Shown: piece after piece, positions 8,777 through 16,506 of the stretch | How positions within the stretch are numbered: position 1 is the stretch's first letter | Layout of the letters: every line of letters begins with the position of its first letter | The notes under the pieces: generated by a model | Seen by the model: only the letters and a program-made list of their open reading frames with translations | Told to the model about the DNA's origin: nothing | The model's database searches: none | Position numbers and translations under genes: made by a program | From: Comamonas flocculans | GTDB taxonomy: Bacteria; Pseudomonadota; Gammaproteobacteria; Burkholderiales; Burkholderiaceae_C | Assembly: GCF_007954405.1 (NCBI RefSeq) | Contig: NZ_CP042344.1 | Location: 1,178,001 to 1,242,000 of the forward strand | Direction: 5' to 3' | Length of the DNA: 64,000 nt

Positions 8777-9559
8777 TCACAGTTGCGACAGGCGCGCCAG
8801 CATCTGATCGCTGGTCTGCACCGCCTTGGAGTTGAGGTCGTAGGCGCGCTGGGTCTGGATCATGCTGATCAGCTCCTCGACCACGTTGACGTTGGAGTTC
8901 TCCACGAAGCCCTGCTTGAGGATGCCCAGGCCATTGGTGCCGGGCTGCCCCTGCTGCGGCGCGCCCGAGGCGGCGGACTCGCGAAACAGGTTCTGCCCCA
9001 CGGGCTCGAGCCCCGCGGGGTTGATGAAGCTGGACATGGTCAACTGCCCGATCTGCTGCGGCTGCGGGTTGCCCGCCACGGTGACCGAGACGCTGCCGTC
9101 CTGCGCGATGCTGATGTTCTTGGTGTCGGGCGGCACCATCAGGCCCGGCGCCACCGGCAGGCCGTTGGAGGTGACCACGCGGCCCTGCGAATCGAGCTTG
9201 AAGGAGCCGTCGCGCGTGTAGGCGGTGGTGCCGTCGGGCATGGTGATTTCCAGAAAACCCTTGCCGTCGATCGCCACGTCCAGGTTGTTTTCGCTCTGCT
9301 GCAGGCTGCCCTGGGTGAACTTGCGGCTGGTGGCCACCACGTTCACGCCCAGGCCCAGGTGCAGGCCGGTGGGCAGCTGGTTCTGCTCGTCGGCCTGCGC
9401 GCCCACCTGGCGCAGGTTCTGGTAGACGAGGTCTTCGAACACCGCGTTGTTGCGCTTGAAGCCGGTGGTCGAGACGTTGGCCAGGTTGTGCGAGATCACA
9501 TCCAGGTTGGTCTGCTGCGCCGTCATGCCGGTCTTGGCGATCCACAGCGAATTCATCAT
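8777..9559 (-). CDS. flgG: Flagellar distal rod protein FlgG
   Basis: 260 residues, the usual FlgG length. It builds the distal rod that passes the outer membrane. It starts MMNSLWIAKTGMTAQQ with the family motif SHNLANVSTTGFKRN, and ends with the C-terminal helix NVVEELISMIQTQRAYDLNS. Internal GFLEITMPDGTTAYTRDGSF is the shared FlgE/F/G core. It lies 12 nt after flgF. Confidence 0.97.
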   Translation of the reverse strand: MMNSLWIAKTGMTAQQTNLDVISHNLANVSTTGFKRNNAVFEDLVYQNLRQVGAQADEQNQLPTGLHLGLGVNVVATSRKFTQGSLQQSENNLDVAIDGKGFLEITMPDGTTAYTRDGSFKLDSQGRVVTSNGLPVAPGLMVPPDTKNISIAQDGSVSVTVAGNPQPQQIGQLTMSSFINPAGLEPVGQNLFRESAASGAPQQGQPGTNGLGILKQGFVENSNVNVVEELISMIQTQRAYDLNSKAVQTSDQMLARLSQL

Positions 9560-9571
9560 GGCAAAAACTCC

Positions 9572-10312
9572 TTAGGCAGTGAGGCTGAGCAGGCGCCCGG
9601 CACTCTTGTCGTCGCTCTCGGCGGTCTGCAGCAGCTTGACCTGCTGCTCGAACTGGCGCGCCGCGGCGATCATCCCGACCATGCACTCCACCGCGTTGAC
9701 GTTGGAGCCTTCCAGCATGCCGGCGCGCAGCTGGGCGTTGGGGTCCTGCGCCAGCGGCTCGCCGCCGGCGGTGCGAAACAGGCCGTCGTCGCCGCGCTGC
9801 AGCGGCGTATCCGCGGTTTCGCTGGCCAGCTTCAGGCGGGCGATCGCCTGCGCCGGCTGGCCCGGCAGTTGCGCGGTGAGCGTGCCGTCGCCGCCCAGCA
9901 CCAGCTCGGCGCCCTGGGGCACGTCGATGGGCGCGCCGCCGTCGGAGAGCACGGCCAGGCCGTTGCCCGTCACCAGCTGCCCCTGGGCGGTGAGCTGGAA
10001 GTCGCCCGCGCGGGTATAGGCCTCGGTGCCGTCCAGCCCCTGCACCGCGAACCAGGCATTGCCCACGGCCATGGCGTCCAGCGGGCGGCCGGTGGTCTGC
10101 GCCGGACCCGCCGCGCTGCGGTGGCCCGAGGTGGCCTCCAGCGCGAACACGCGCGTCTTGGCGCCCTCGCCCTGCATGGGCACGGCGCGAAAGTTCGCCA
10201 TCTCGGCGCGAAACCCGGTGGTCGAGGCATTGGCCAGGTTGTGCGCCAGCACCGCCTGGCGCTGCATCGAGGCATTGGCCCCGGTCATCGAGGTGTAGAT
10301 GATGCGGTCCAT
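9572..10312 (-). CDS. flgF: Flagellar proximal rod protein FlgF
   Basis: 246 residues. A proximal rod subunit with the N-terminal segment MDRIIYTSMTGANASMQRQ followed by AHNLANASTTGFRAEM, and a C-terminal helix NVNAVECMVGMIAAARQFE. The match to FlgF rather than FlgG rests on the MDRxIYTxMTGA start and on gene order (flgE-flgF-flgG). The gap to flgE is 26 nt. Confidence 0.96.
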   Translation of the reverse strand: MDRIIYTSMTGANASMQRQAVLAHNLANASTTGFRAEMANFRAVPMQGEGAKTRVFALEATSGHRSAAGPAQTTGRPLDAMAVGNAWFAVQGLDGTEAYTRAGDFQLTAQGQLVTGNGLAVLSDGGAPIDVPQGAELVLGGDGTLTAQLPGQPAQAIARLKLASETADTPLQRGDDGLFRTAGGEPLAQDPNAQLRAGMLEGSNVNAVECMVGMIAAARQFEQQVKLLQTAESDDKSAGRLLSLTA

Positions 10313-10338
10313 GGCGCGCCCTCCTCAGCCCTGTTGCA

Positions 10339-11595
10339 TCAACGCAGGTTGACCAGCGTGGACATGATCTGGTCCTGCGTCTTGATGGTCTGCGCGTTGG
10401 CCTGGTAGGCGCGCTGCGCGGTCATCATGTTCACCAGCTCGGCCGTCAGGTCGACGTTGGAGTCCTCCAGCGCACCCGAGCGCAGCGAGCCGAAGGCGCC
10501 GTCGGTGGGCGCGCCCATGGTGGGCTGGCCCGAGGCGTAGGTCTCCACCCAGAGGTTGTTGCCGATGTCGGCCAGGCCCTGGGTGTTGCGAAAGCTGGCC
10601 AGCGCGATCTGCCCCTCGGCGCGCGTCACGCCGTTGGAGTAGCTGGTCATGATGGTGCCATCGTTGCCGATGTTGATGCCAGTGAGCTGGCCGGCGGTGT
10701 AGCCGTCCTGGGTCGATTCGGAGACCGACCACTTGGTGCCGAACTGGGTCGAGCCGCTCAGATCCACCGAGACGGTGAACGACGTCGGCGGGTTGTTCGG
10801 GTTGGCGCTGGCCGGGTCCACGCTGAGCGACAGCGGCGAGCCGCTGGTGATCTTGCCGGTGCCGTCGAACACGAGCTGGCCCACGGGCGTGGCCACCACC
10901 GGCGGCGTGGCGCCCGGGTCGTCCAGCTCGGTGTACACGTCCCAGGTGTTGGAGCCGTTCTTCTCGAAATACAGGCTCACCGTGGTGGCCACGCCCTGGC
11001 TGTCGTAGACGTTGATCGAGGTGCCGTAGGTCGAGCGCGGCGTCGGGTCTATCGGCGGTGTGGCGGTGGGATCGCCAGCCGCGTCGGTGGCGCGCGCGTC
11101 CAGGTTGAAGCTGATCCTGGCGTTCTCGGTCTGCTTGGCCGGGATCGGCGCGCCCGTGGGAAAGACCAGCGGCTCGGGCGTGCTGGAGCTGCGCAGGCCG
11201 GTGTCCGGGTCCACCGGGTAGCCCAGCACCTTGCCGGCGTTGTTGGTCACCACGTAGCCCTGGTTGTCCAGCTTGAAATTGCCGGCGCGCGTGTAGGCGT
11301 AGCTGCCGTCGGGCTGCTGGATCTTGAAGAAGCCGTCGCCGTTGATCGCCAGGTCCATGTTGTTGCCGGTGACGGTGATGTTGCCCTGCGTGAACTGCTG
11401 GGCGATGGCGTCCACCTGCACGCCGATGCCGGCGTTGCCGGTGCTGGCCGTGCCTATGGCCGTGGCCACCATCTCGGCGAACTCGGCGCGCGAGGCCTTG
11501 AAGCCCACGGTGCTGGAGTTGGCGATGTTGTGGCCGATCACGTCCAGGTTCTTGCTGGAGGCGTTCAGGCCCGAGAGGCCTTGCTGGAAACCCAT
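10339..11595 (-). CDS. flgE: Flagellar hook protein FlgE
   Basis: 418 residues. The hook subunit, secreted through the rod and polymerised under the FlgD cap. The N-terminal motif is MGFQQGLSGLNASSKNLD followed by GHNIANSSTVGFKAS. A central FlgE core includes GDGFFKIQQPDGSYAYTRAG, and the C-terminal helix DLTAELVNMMTAQRAYQAN closes it. The size is close to the enterobacterial hook protein. It follows flgD by 38 nt. Confidence 0.97.
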   Translation of the reverse strand: MGFQQGLSGLNASSKNLDVIGHNIANSSTVGFKASRAEFAEMVATAIGTASTGNAGIGVQVDAIAQQFTQGNITVTGNNMDLAINGDGFFKIQQPDGSYAYTRAGNFKLDNQGYVVTNNAGKVLGYPVDPDTGLRSSSTPEPLVFPTGAPIPAKQTENARISFNLDARATDAAGDPTATPPIDPTPRSTYGTSINVYDSQGVATTVSLYFEKNGSNTWDVYTELDDPGATPPVVATPVGQLVFDGTGKITSGSPLSLSVDPASANPNNPPTSFTVSVDLSGSTQFGTKWSVSESTQDGYTAGQLTGINIGNDGTIMTSYSNGVTRAEGQIALASFRNTQGLADIGNNLWVETYASGQPTMGAPTDGAFGSLRSGALEDSNVDLTAELVNMMTAQRAYQANAQTIKTQDQIMSTLVNLR

Positions 11596-11633
11596 GGTGT
11601 GCTCCTTGTCGGTGAATGGATGCGGCCCGGCCC

Positions 11634-12293
11634 TCAGAGCACGGCGCTGATGTTGGCGTAATTGACCACGCTGCCGTCGTCCAGCGTCAGCGTGAGCGCG
11701 CCGGCCTGCGCGCCGGTGCCGGTGACCCTGGCCTGCGTCAACGCCGTGCTGGCCACGGCATCGCCCGCGTTGGTGGCAGCGACGCGAAACGTCAGGGCGC
11801 CCGGGTCGCCGTCGTAGCCGCTGGCGTCCCAGCTGAAGCTGTGCCGGCCCTGCTCCAGCGCCCCCATGTCCACGGCGGCGACCACCGCGCCCCCGGGCGT
11901 GAGCACCTCCACCTTGACCGACGCGGCCGCGCCCGCCAGGTCGAAGGCGCCGGTGGCCGCGCCGTCCTCGCCCTGGGCCAGCCGGTCGCCCGGCACCAGC
12001 ACCGAGCGGCCGATCATCTGCGTGCCCTGCAGCGTCTGCATGACCGAAAACTGCTCGGCCAGGGTCTGCATGGACAGGTTCAGCTCCTGGATGCCCGTCA
12101 CCGTGTTGATCTGCGCCATCTGCGTGGTCATCTGGGCGTTGTCCATGGGGTTCATGGGGTCCTGGTTGGTCAGCTGCGCGACCAGCAGCTTCAGGAAGGT
12201 GTCCTGCATCGCGGCCGGGCCGGTCGTGCTGCGGCTGGCGGTGGTGCTGGCACCCGCATCCAGCGCGCTGGTATCGATGGCGGTGATGGTCAT
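11634..12293 (-). CDS. flgD: Flagellar hook-capping protein FlgD
   Basis: 219 residues. FlgD sits at the tip of the growing hook and is shed when the hook is complete. The diagnostic N-terminal motif is present (MQDTFLKLLVAQLTNQDPMN, then MDNAQMTTQMAQINTVTG), followed by a Tudor/FnIII-like hook-capping domain (about 85-215). The reading frame extends far upstream without a stop; I placed the start at the ATG at 12293, 2 nt after the flgC stop. The Ala/Ser/Thr-rich first 30 residues are the usual flexible leader. Confidence 0.95.
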   Translation of the reverse strand: MTITAIDTSALDAGASTTASRSTTGPAAMQDTFLKLLVAQLTNQDPMNPMDNAQMTTQMAQINTVTGIQELNLSMQTLAEQFSVMQTLQGTQMIGRSVLVPGDRLAQGEDGAATGAFDLAGAAASVKVEVLTPGGAVVAAVDMGALEQGRHSFSWDASGYDGDPGALTFRVAATNAGDAVASTALTQARVTGTGAQAGALTLTLDDGSVVNYANISAVL

Positions 12294-12295
12294 CT

Positions 12296-12700
12296 CTATT
12301 GCCCCATCTGCAAGGTCTTGAGCAGCAGCCCCTTGGCCGTGTTCATCACCTCGACGTTGTTCTGGTAGGCGCGCGAGGCGGAGATCATGTTGACCATCTC
12401 CTCGACCGCGTTGACGTTGGAATGCGTGACGTAGCCCTCGGCGTCCGCCAGCGGGTTGGCCGGGTCGAGCACGCGCCGCCCCGGGGTGTCGCTTTCCTGG
12501 ATGGCGGACACGCGCACGCCCGCGCCGCCCTCCTCGCCCATGGGCGTGGTCTGGAACACCACCTGGCGCGCCTTGTAGCTTTGCCCGTCGGGGCCGGCCA
12601 CCGCATCCACGTTGGCCAGGTTGCTGGCCACCACGTTCAGGCGCTGGGCCTGCGCGCCGATGGCGCTGGCCGAGATGTTGAAGATGGAGAACATCGACAT
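12296..12700 (-). CDS. flgC: Flagellar proximal rod protein FlgC
   Basis: 134 residues, normal for FlgC. It begins MSMFSIFNISASAIGAQ with motif VVASNLANVDAV, and ends NVNAVEEMVNMISASRAYQ then TAKGLLLKTLQMGQ. It forms part of the proximal rod with FlgB and FlgF. The gap to flgB is 24 nt. Confidence 0.97.
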   Translation of the reverse strand: MSMFSIFNISASAIGAQAQRLNVVASNLANVDAVAGPDGQSYKARQVVFQTTPMGEEGGAGVRVSAIQESDTPGRRVLDPANPLADAEGYVTHSNVNAVEEMVNMISASRAYQNNVEVMNTAKGLLLKTLQMGQ

Positions 12701-12724
12701 GGCAGCTCCTCGAAGCCTCTTGGC

Positions 12725-13141
12725 TTACTGGCCGGTGATCGCGCTTTGCAGCGTGCGCGACTGGTAGTTGATGAAACGCAGCGTCGCCTCGTAGCGCACC
12801 GCGTTGTCCATGAAGGCGGCGCGCTCGCGGTCCATGTTCACGCTGTTGTCGTCCAGCGCCGGCTCGGTCTGCAGCGCGTAGCCGGGTTTGCCGGCCTGGT
12901 CGCCCGAGCCGCCCGGGCGCAGGGGAATGTGGCCGCTGCTGCGCACGCCCCGGGCCGCGGGGGCGCGCTCGTCGGGCACGGCGCCGGCCTGCTTGAGCGC
13001 TTCGGAAAACCGGAAGTCGCGCGCCTTGTAGCCCGGTGTGTCGGCGTTGGCGATGTTGCTGGCGATCACGCGCTGACGCTCGGAACGCAGCAGCAGCGCA
13101 TTGCCGTGCAGGTTCAGGGTGGAAGTCAGTTTGTCGAGCAT
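12725..13141 (-). CDS. flgB: Flagellar proximal rod protein FlgB
   Basis: 138 residues. FlgB is at the base of the rod. MLDKLTSTLNLHGNALLLR is followed by IASNIANADTPGYKARDF, the rod-family signature, and the C-terminus (EATLRFINYQSRTLQSAI) is typical. It is the first gene of the flgBCDEFGH operon; a candidate class II promoter lies 50 nt upstream, and flgA is divergent. Confidence 0.97.
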   Translation of the reverse strand: MLDKLTSTLNLHGNALLLRSERQRVIASNIANADTPGYKARDFRFSEALKQAGAVPDERAPAARGVRSSGHIPLRPGGSGDQAGKPGYALQTEPALDDNSVNMDRERAAFMDNAVRYEATLRFINYQSRTLQSAITGQ

Positions 13142-13190
13142 GGCGTGCCTCTCGGGGATGGCGCCAAGGCAGGCTGTCTGGCGTGCGTCG

Positions 13191-13228
13191 ATTATGAAAA
13201 CCGCACCGCTTTTCTAAAGCGCGATAAG
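13191..13228 (-). promoter_or_regulatory. Candidate class II flagellar promoter of flgB operon
   Basis: On the minus strand: CTTATCGCGCTTTAG, 18 nt, ATAAT. It shares 12 of 15 positions and the exact spacing with the elements before flgI and flhB. It lies in the 200-nt flgB/flgA divergent gap and could serve both directions. I saw no sigma-28 site for flgA in this gap. Confidence 0.6.
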
Positions 13229-13341
13229 GACAGCGCGCCGGCCGCTGTTTCACGCATTGCGCGGCAGCACCCGGCCCTAAAGTCACAGGCGTCCCAAAGC
13301 CTCTGCGCCCCGGCGCAAGCAAGCCCCGAGGAGCTGCCGCC

Positions 13342-14061
13342 ATGTCATTGATTCGCCTCTTGCAAGCGCTGGCCGCCGCCCTGGCCGCGGTGCTGATCGG
13401 CCCCGCGCAGGCGCAGCAGGCCAGCTCCGCCCAGGACCTGGTCACGCTGACCCAGCAATGGGTGGACCAGGCGCTGGCGCAACTGCCCGCCGAATCGTCC
13501 ACGCTGCGCATGGAGGTGACGGTGGGCCAGCTCGATGCGCGCCTGCGCCTCACGCCCTGCGCGCGGGTCGAGCCCTACCTGCCGCCGGGCGCGCGCCTGT
13601 GGGGCCGCACCCGCCTGGGGCTGCGCTGCCTGGAAGGCGAAACCCGCTGGAACGTCTTTCTGCCGCTGACGGTGCAGGCCTACGGCCCGGCCTGGGTGCT
13701 GACCGGCAACGTCGCCACCGGCCATGCGCTCACCGAAGCCGACGCGGTGCAGGCCGAGGTGGACTGGGCGGCCGAGCCCGCCGCCGTGGTGGCGAGCCGC
13801 GAGGCCTGGCTGGGCCAGGTGGCCGCGCGCCAGCTCGTGGCCGGCCAGACGCTGCGCCAGCACATGGTGCGCGCGCCCCACCTGTTCAAGGCGGGCAACC
13901 CGGTGCAGGTGCGGGTGCAGGGCCCGGGCTATGCCGTCACCTCGTCGGGCCAGGCGATGATGGCCGGCTCGGCCGGGCAAAATGTGCGCATCCGCATGAC
14001 CAATGGCAAGATGATTACCGGCATCGTGAATGCCGACGGAACAATTGAAGCCGCTTTATGA
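13342..14061 (+). CDS. flgA: P-ring assembly chaperone FlgA
   Basis: 239 residues. FlgA is a periplasmic chaperone for FlgI polymerisation. A signal peptide (LLQALAAALAAVL, cleavage after AQA near residue 24) is followed by a helical segment and the SAF-type C-terminal domain. Typical motifs are ARQLVAGQTLRQHMVRAP and GQNVRIRMTNGKMITGIVN at the end. A GAGGAG ribosome-binding site stands before the ATG. It is divergent from flgB and runs on towards flgM, 102 nt downstream. Confidence 0.95.
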   Translation: MSLIRLLQALAAALAAVLIGPAQAQQASSAQDLVTLTQQWVDQALAQLPAESSTLRMEVTVGQLDARLRLTPCARVEPYLPPGARLWGRTRLGLRCLEGETRWNVFLPLTVQAYGPAWVLTGNVATGHALTEADAVQAEVDWAAEPAAVVASREAWLGQVAARQLVAGQTLRQHMVRAPHLFKAGNPVQVRVQGPGYAVTSSGQAMMAGSAGQNVRIRMTNGKMITGIVNADGTIEAAL

Positions 14062-14090
14062 TGCGAAACCCGTTTTTTTGCGGCGCACGC

Positions 14091-14117
14091 TCAAGCTTGC
14101 GCCCCAACTGCCGTTAA
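14091..14117 (+). promoter_or_regulatory. Sigma-28 (FliA) promoter of flgM
   Basis: TCAAGCTT, 11 nt, GCCGTTAA. This fits the flagellar sigma-28 form (TAAAGTTT-N11-GCCGATAA) well in both boxes and in spacing. It lies about 46 nt upstream of the flgM ATG. It would let FliA make its own inhibitor late in assembly, as in other flagellar systems. Confidence 0.8.
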
Positions 14118-14163
14118 TCTGCCTAGAGGCCCCGCACCTGGTTCGGGGCCGGCGGAGAGTGAC

Positions 14164-14502
14164 ATGAAAATCGACAACCACGCAGACCCCGCCCAGGCCT
14201 TGGCGCGTGCCGCGGCCAACAAGCAGCAGGCCAAGCCGGCCGCCGCCGCACCGGCAGGCGAGGCCGCGCCGCGCTCGGCCTCGCGCGCAGCGGCGGCGGG
14301 CGTGCCGGTCACGCTGTCGCACAACGTGCGCGGCGCCGCCGTGGGCCGCGCCAACGCCGACTTCAACGCCGAGAAGGTGGATGCGATCAAGACCGCCATC
14401 AGCAACGGCAGCTACCGCGTCAACGCCGAGGCCGTGGCCGACAAGATGCTGGAAAACGCCTACGAAACCCTCTCGCGCGCGCAGCAGCAACGCAGCCACT
14501 GA
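14164..14502 (+). CDS. flgM: Anti-sigma-28 factor FlgM
   Basis: 112 residues. FlgM holds FliA inactive until the hook is finished and is then exported through it. The start MKIDNHADPAQ and the C-terminal FliA-binding region (FNAEKVDAIKTAISNGSYRV, then ADKMLENAYETL) match the family. The Ala-rich middle is expected to be disordered. A good sigma-28 promoter stands just upstream and flgN follows closely. Confidence 0.93.
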   Translation: MKIDNHADPAQALARAAANKQQAKPAAAAPAGEAAPRSASRAAAAGVPVTLSHNVRGAAVGRANADFNAEKVDAIKTAISNGSYRVNAEAVADKMLENAYETLSRAQQQRSH

Positions 14503-14551
14503 TGCCCGCCCGCACCGGGGTCCGCACCCCGCGCACACCCACCCCTTAGGC

Positions 14552-14902
14552 ATGGTCCCCGCCCCTGCCCTGGACACCCTCGAAGCCGCGCTGGCCGAGT
14601 TGCAGGCCGCGCTGGCGGACCCCGCTTCACCCCCGCACATGCTGGAGCAGCGCGCCCACGCGCTGCGCCAGGCCATGACCGCCTGCGCCGACGCGCTGGA
14701 CGGCACACCCGCCGCCTGGCCACCGGACGCCGCGCGGCGCCTGCATGCGGTCGGCGCGCGCCTGGCAAGCACGCGCGAGCAGCTGGCCCGCGTGCTGGCG
14801 ATCACCGCGCAGCAGGCCGCCTCGCTGCTGCCGCACACGCAGGAGCTCACCTACGGGCCAGGCGCCAGCGGCAAGGCGCAGGCCTGGCGCTCACTCTCCT
14901 GA
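14552..14902 (+). CDS. flgN: Probable FlgK/FlgL export chaperone FlgN
   Basis: 116 residues, almost entirely helical and Ala/Leu-rich (LDTLEAALAELQAAL, then LEQRAHALRQAMTACADALD). FlgN proteins are short, divergent helical chaperones that carry FlgK and FlgL to the export gate. The call rests on size, helical character, the final LTYGP-type tail and the position after flgM (49 nt gap), more than on strict motifs. The ATG at 14552 was taken as the start, with no strong ribosome-binding site. Confidence 0.8.
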   Translation: MVPAPALDTLEAALAELQAALADPASPPHMLEQRAHALRQAMTACADALDGTPAAWPPDAARRLHAVGARLASTREQLARVLAITAQQAASLLPHTQELTYGPGASGKAQAWRSLS

Positions 14903-14914
14903 AAATTTGAACCA

Positions 14915-14966
14915 GATACAGCCCAAACGCTTGCTGGGCAAGCGCTGAAAGCTAGTATTATAATAG
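14915..14966 (-). repeat. Interspersed palindromic repeat, copy B
   Basis: Read on the minus strand: CTAGCTTTCAGCGCTTG, CCCAGCAAGCGTTTGGGC. It lies in the convergent gap between flgN and fliA, where it could also act as a transcript end because the palindrome folds in either direction. Confidence 0.8.
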
Positions 14967-15000
14967 CACATCCGCCGCTGCAGGGCGGGTGCGGCGGCGC

Positions 15001-15729
15001 TCAATGCCCGCGCATCTTGGTGCGCAGGCGCGCAATCGCCTGGCTGTGCAACTGGCATACGCGCGACTCGGTCACGCCCAGCACCGCGGCGATTTCCTTG
15101 AGGTTCATGTCCTCTTCGTAGTACATGCCCATGATGAACTGCTCGCGCTCGGGCAGTTGCCCGATGGCGGCCACCAGCGCGCTGCGTATGCCCTGGTCGC
15201 GCAGCAGCGCCACCGGGTCCGCGCCCTCGTCGGCCACGTTGCGCTCGAGGAAACCCTCGCCCGCGCCGTCCTCGTCGCCGCCGTGGCCCATGTCCTCCAG
15301 GTAGACGAGCTGCGCGCCGCGCACCCGGCCCAGCAGCGACTGGTAGTCGGCCAGCTCCATGCCGAGCTCCCCGGCGATCTCGGACTCCAGCGGCGTGCGC
15401 CCCAGGCGCTGCTCGGCGCGCTGCACCGCGCGTTCGATGTCCTTCTGGCTCTTGCGCGAGCTGCGGCTCATCCAGTCGTTGTCGCGCAGCTCGTCGAGCA
15501 TGGCGCCGCGGATGCGCTGACTGGCGAAGGTCTCGAACTGCACGCCCTGGGTCACCTCGTAGCGGGTGAGCGCATCGCTCAGGCCGATCAGGCCGACCTG
15601 GATCAGGTCGTCCACCTCCACGTTCGGGGGCAGCTTGGCGATCATGTGGTGCGCAATGCGCTGCACCAGCCCGACGTGCTGGCGAAACAGCGCATCACGG
15701 TCGAGCTGGCCCTTGGCGGTATACATCAT
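15001..15729 (-). CDS. fliA: RNA polymerase sigma-28 factor FliA
   Basis: 242 residues. It directs transcription of late flagellar genes. Region 2 (VGLVQRIAHHMIAKLPPNV, DDLIQVGLIGLSDALTRY, FETFASQRIRGAMLDELR) and region 4 (LPEREQFIMGMYYEEDMNLK, then IAAVLGVTESRVCQLHSQAI) are intact, giving the full sigma-28 layout. It is the last gene of flhB-flhA-flhF-flhG-fliA, 9 nt after the flhG-like gene. Three matching promoters are visible in this window. Confidence 0.97.
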   Translation of the reverse strand: MMYTAKGQLDRDALFRQHVGLVQRIAHHMIAKLPPNVEVDDLIQVGLIGLSDALTRYEVTQGVQFETFASQRIRGAMLDELRDNDWMSRSSRKSQKDIERAVQRAEQRLGRTPLESEIAGELGMELADYQSLLGRVRGAQLVYLEDMGHGGDEDGAGEGFLERNVADEGADPVALLRDQGIRSALVAAIGQLPEREQFIMGMYYEEDMNLKEIAAVLGVTESRVCQLHSQAIARLRTKMRGH

Positions 15730-15738
15730 GCAAAGTCG

Positions 15739-16506
15739 CTACACGGAAAGGCCATGGTAGCGCGTTATCACGGCGCTGCCACCCTGGGCGACGGCGCGGC
15801 GCGGGGCCTGCGGCGCGAGGGTACAGGCCTGCTCCATCAGGCGCAGCGCCAGCGCACCCAGCGCCTGCGCGTCCGCGCCGTTGACCAGCACCGCGCGCGG
15901 GCTGGCGCCCAGCCAGCGCGCGCAGCCTTCGCGCAGCGCCTGCAGGCTGCGCTGGGCCCGCTCTGCCTGCGCGGGTGCCGCCATCACCGTGGCCAGGCTG
16001 GCGTCCAGGCCGGGCAAGGCGGCCATCTGCTTGAGCAGCGCATAGCTGCGCAGCACCGCCGCGTCGCCCGGCACGTTCAGCACCAGGGCCGTTGCACCGC
16101 GCGCGCCCAGCAGCGCCGCCACGTCCGCCGGCGGGGCATGGAGCAGTACCGCGGCAAAGGGGCGCAGCAGGGGTTCGAGCAGCGCCAGCGCATCACCGCC
16201 GGGCTGCCGCCGCAGCGCCTGCAGGCCGTGCGCGGCTGCGGCCACCACGGGCTGGCCCGCGGGGTCGGGGCGGACTCCGGCGCCGGCATGCAGCCACTGC
16301 AGCAGGCCGGGTTCGGCGCCATGCTCGGTCGAGGTGGCATCCAGCACCAGCGTGGCATGGCCGAGCTGCTGCAGGCGCAGGGCGAGCTGCCACAGCACCT
16401 CCAGCTCCAGCGTCGCCTCGGGGTGGCTGAGCACGGGGATCAGGCGCACGCCGGGCGCACGCGCGAAGCCGAGCAGACCGGCCGCCTGGTGCGTCTCAGG
16501 CCACAT
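15739..16506 (-). CDS. FlhG-position protein, divergent MinD-like without P-loop
   Basis: 255 residues. Its place between flhF and fliA is that of flhG/fleN, the MinD-type ATPase that limits flagellar number. Overall it keeps a ParA-like pattern (VLWQLALRLQQLGHATLVLDA near residues 35-55; ALVLNVPGDAAVLRSYALL near 150), but I find no KGGxGKT/S Walker A motif at the N-terminus, where HPEATLELEV stands instead. It is therefore probably not an active ATPase. The start ATG at 16506 overlaps the flhF stop by 11 nt, so translation is likely coupled. Function as an FlhF partner is inferred from context only. Confidence 0.65.
   Translation of the reverse strand: MWPETHQAAGLLGFARAPGVRLIPVLSHPEATLELEVLWQLALRLQQLGHATLVLDATSTEHGAEPGLLQWLHAGAGVRPDPAGQPVVAAAAHGLQALRRQPGGDALALLEPLLRPFAAVLLHAPPADVAALLGARGATALVLNVPGDAAVLRSYALLKQMAALPGLDASLATVMAAPAQAERAQRSLQALREGCARWLGASPRAVLVNGADAQALGALALRLMEQACTLAPQAPRRAVAQGGSAVITRYHGLSV

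Noticed and set aside
8055-9686. Long frame joining flgH to sequence over flgG.
   Set aside because: flgG occupies that region in another frame, and flgH has its own lipoprotein signal and ribosome-binding site at 8756.
11634-13553. Long frame joining flgD to upstream sequence across flgC and flgB.
   Set aside because: flgB and flgC are clear in another frame over that stretch; flgD starts at 12293.
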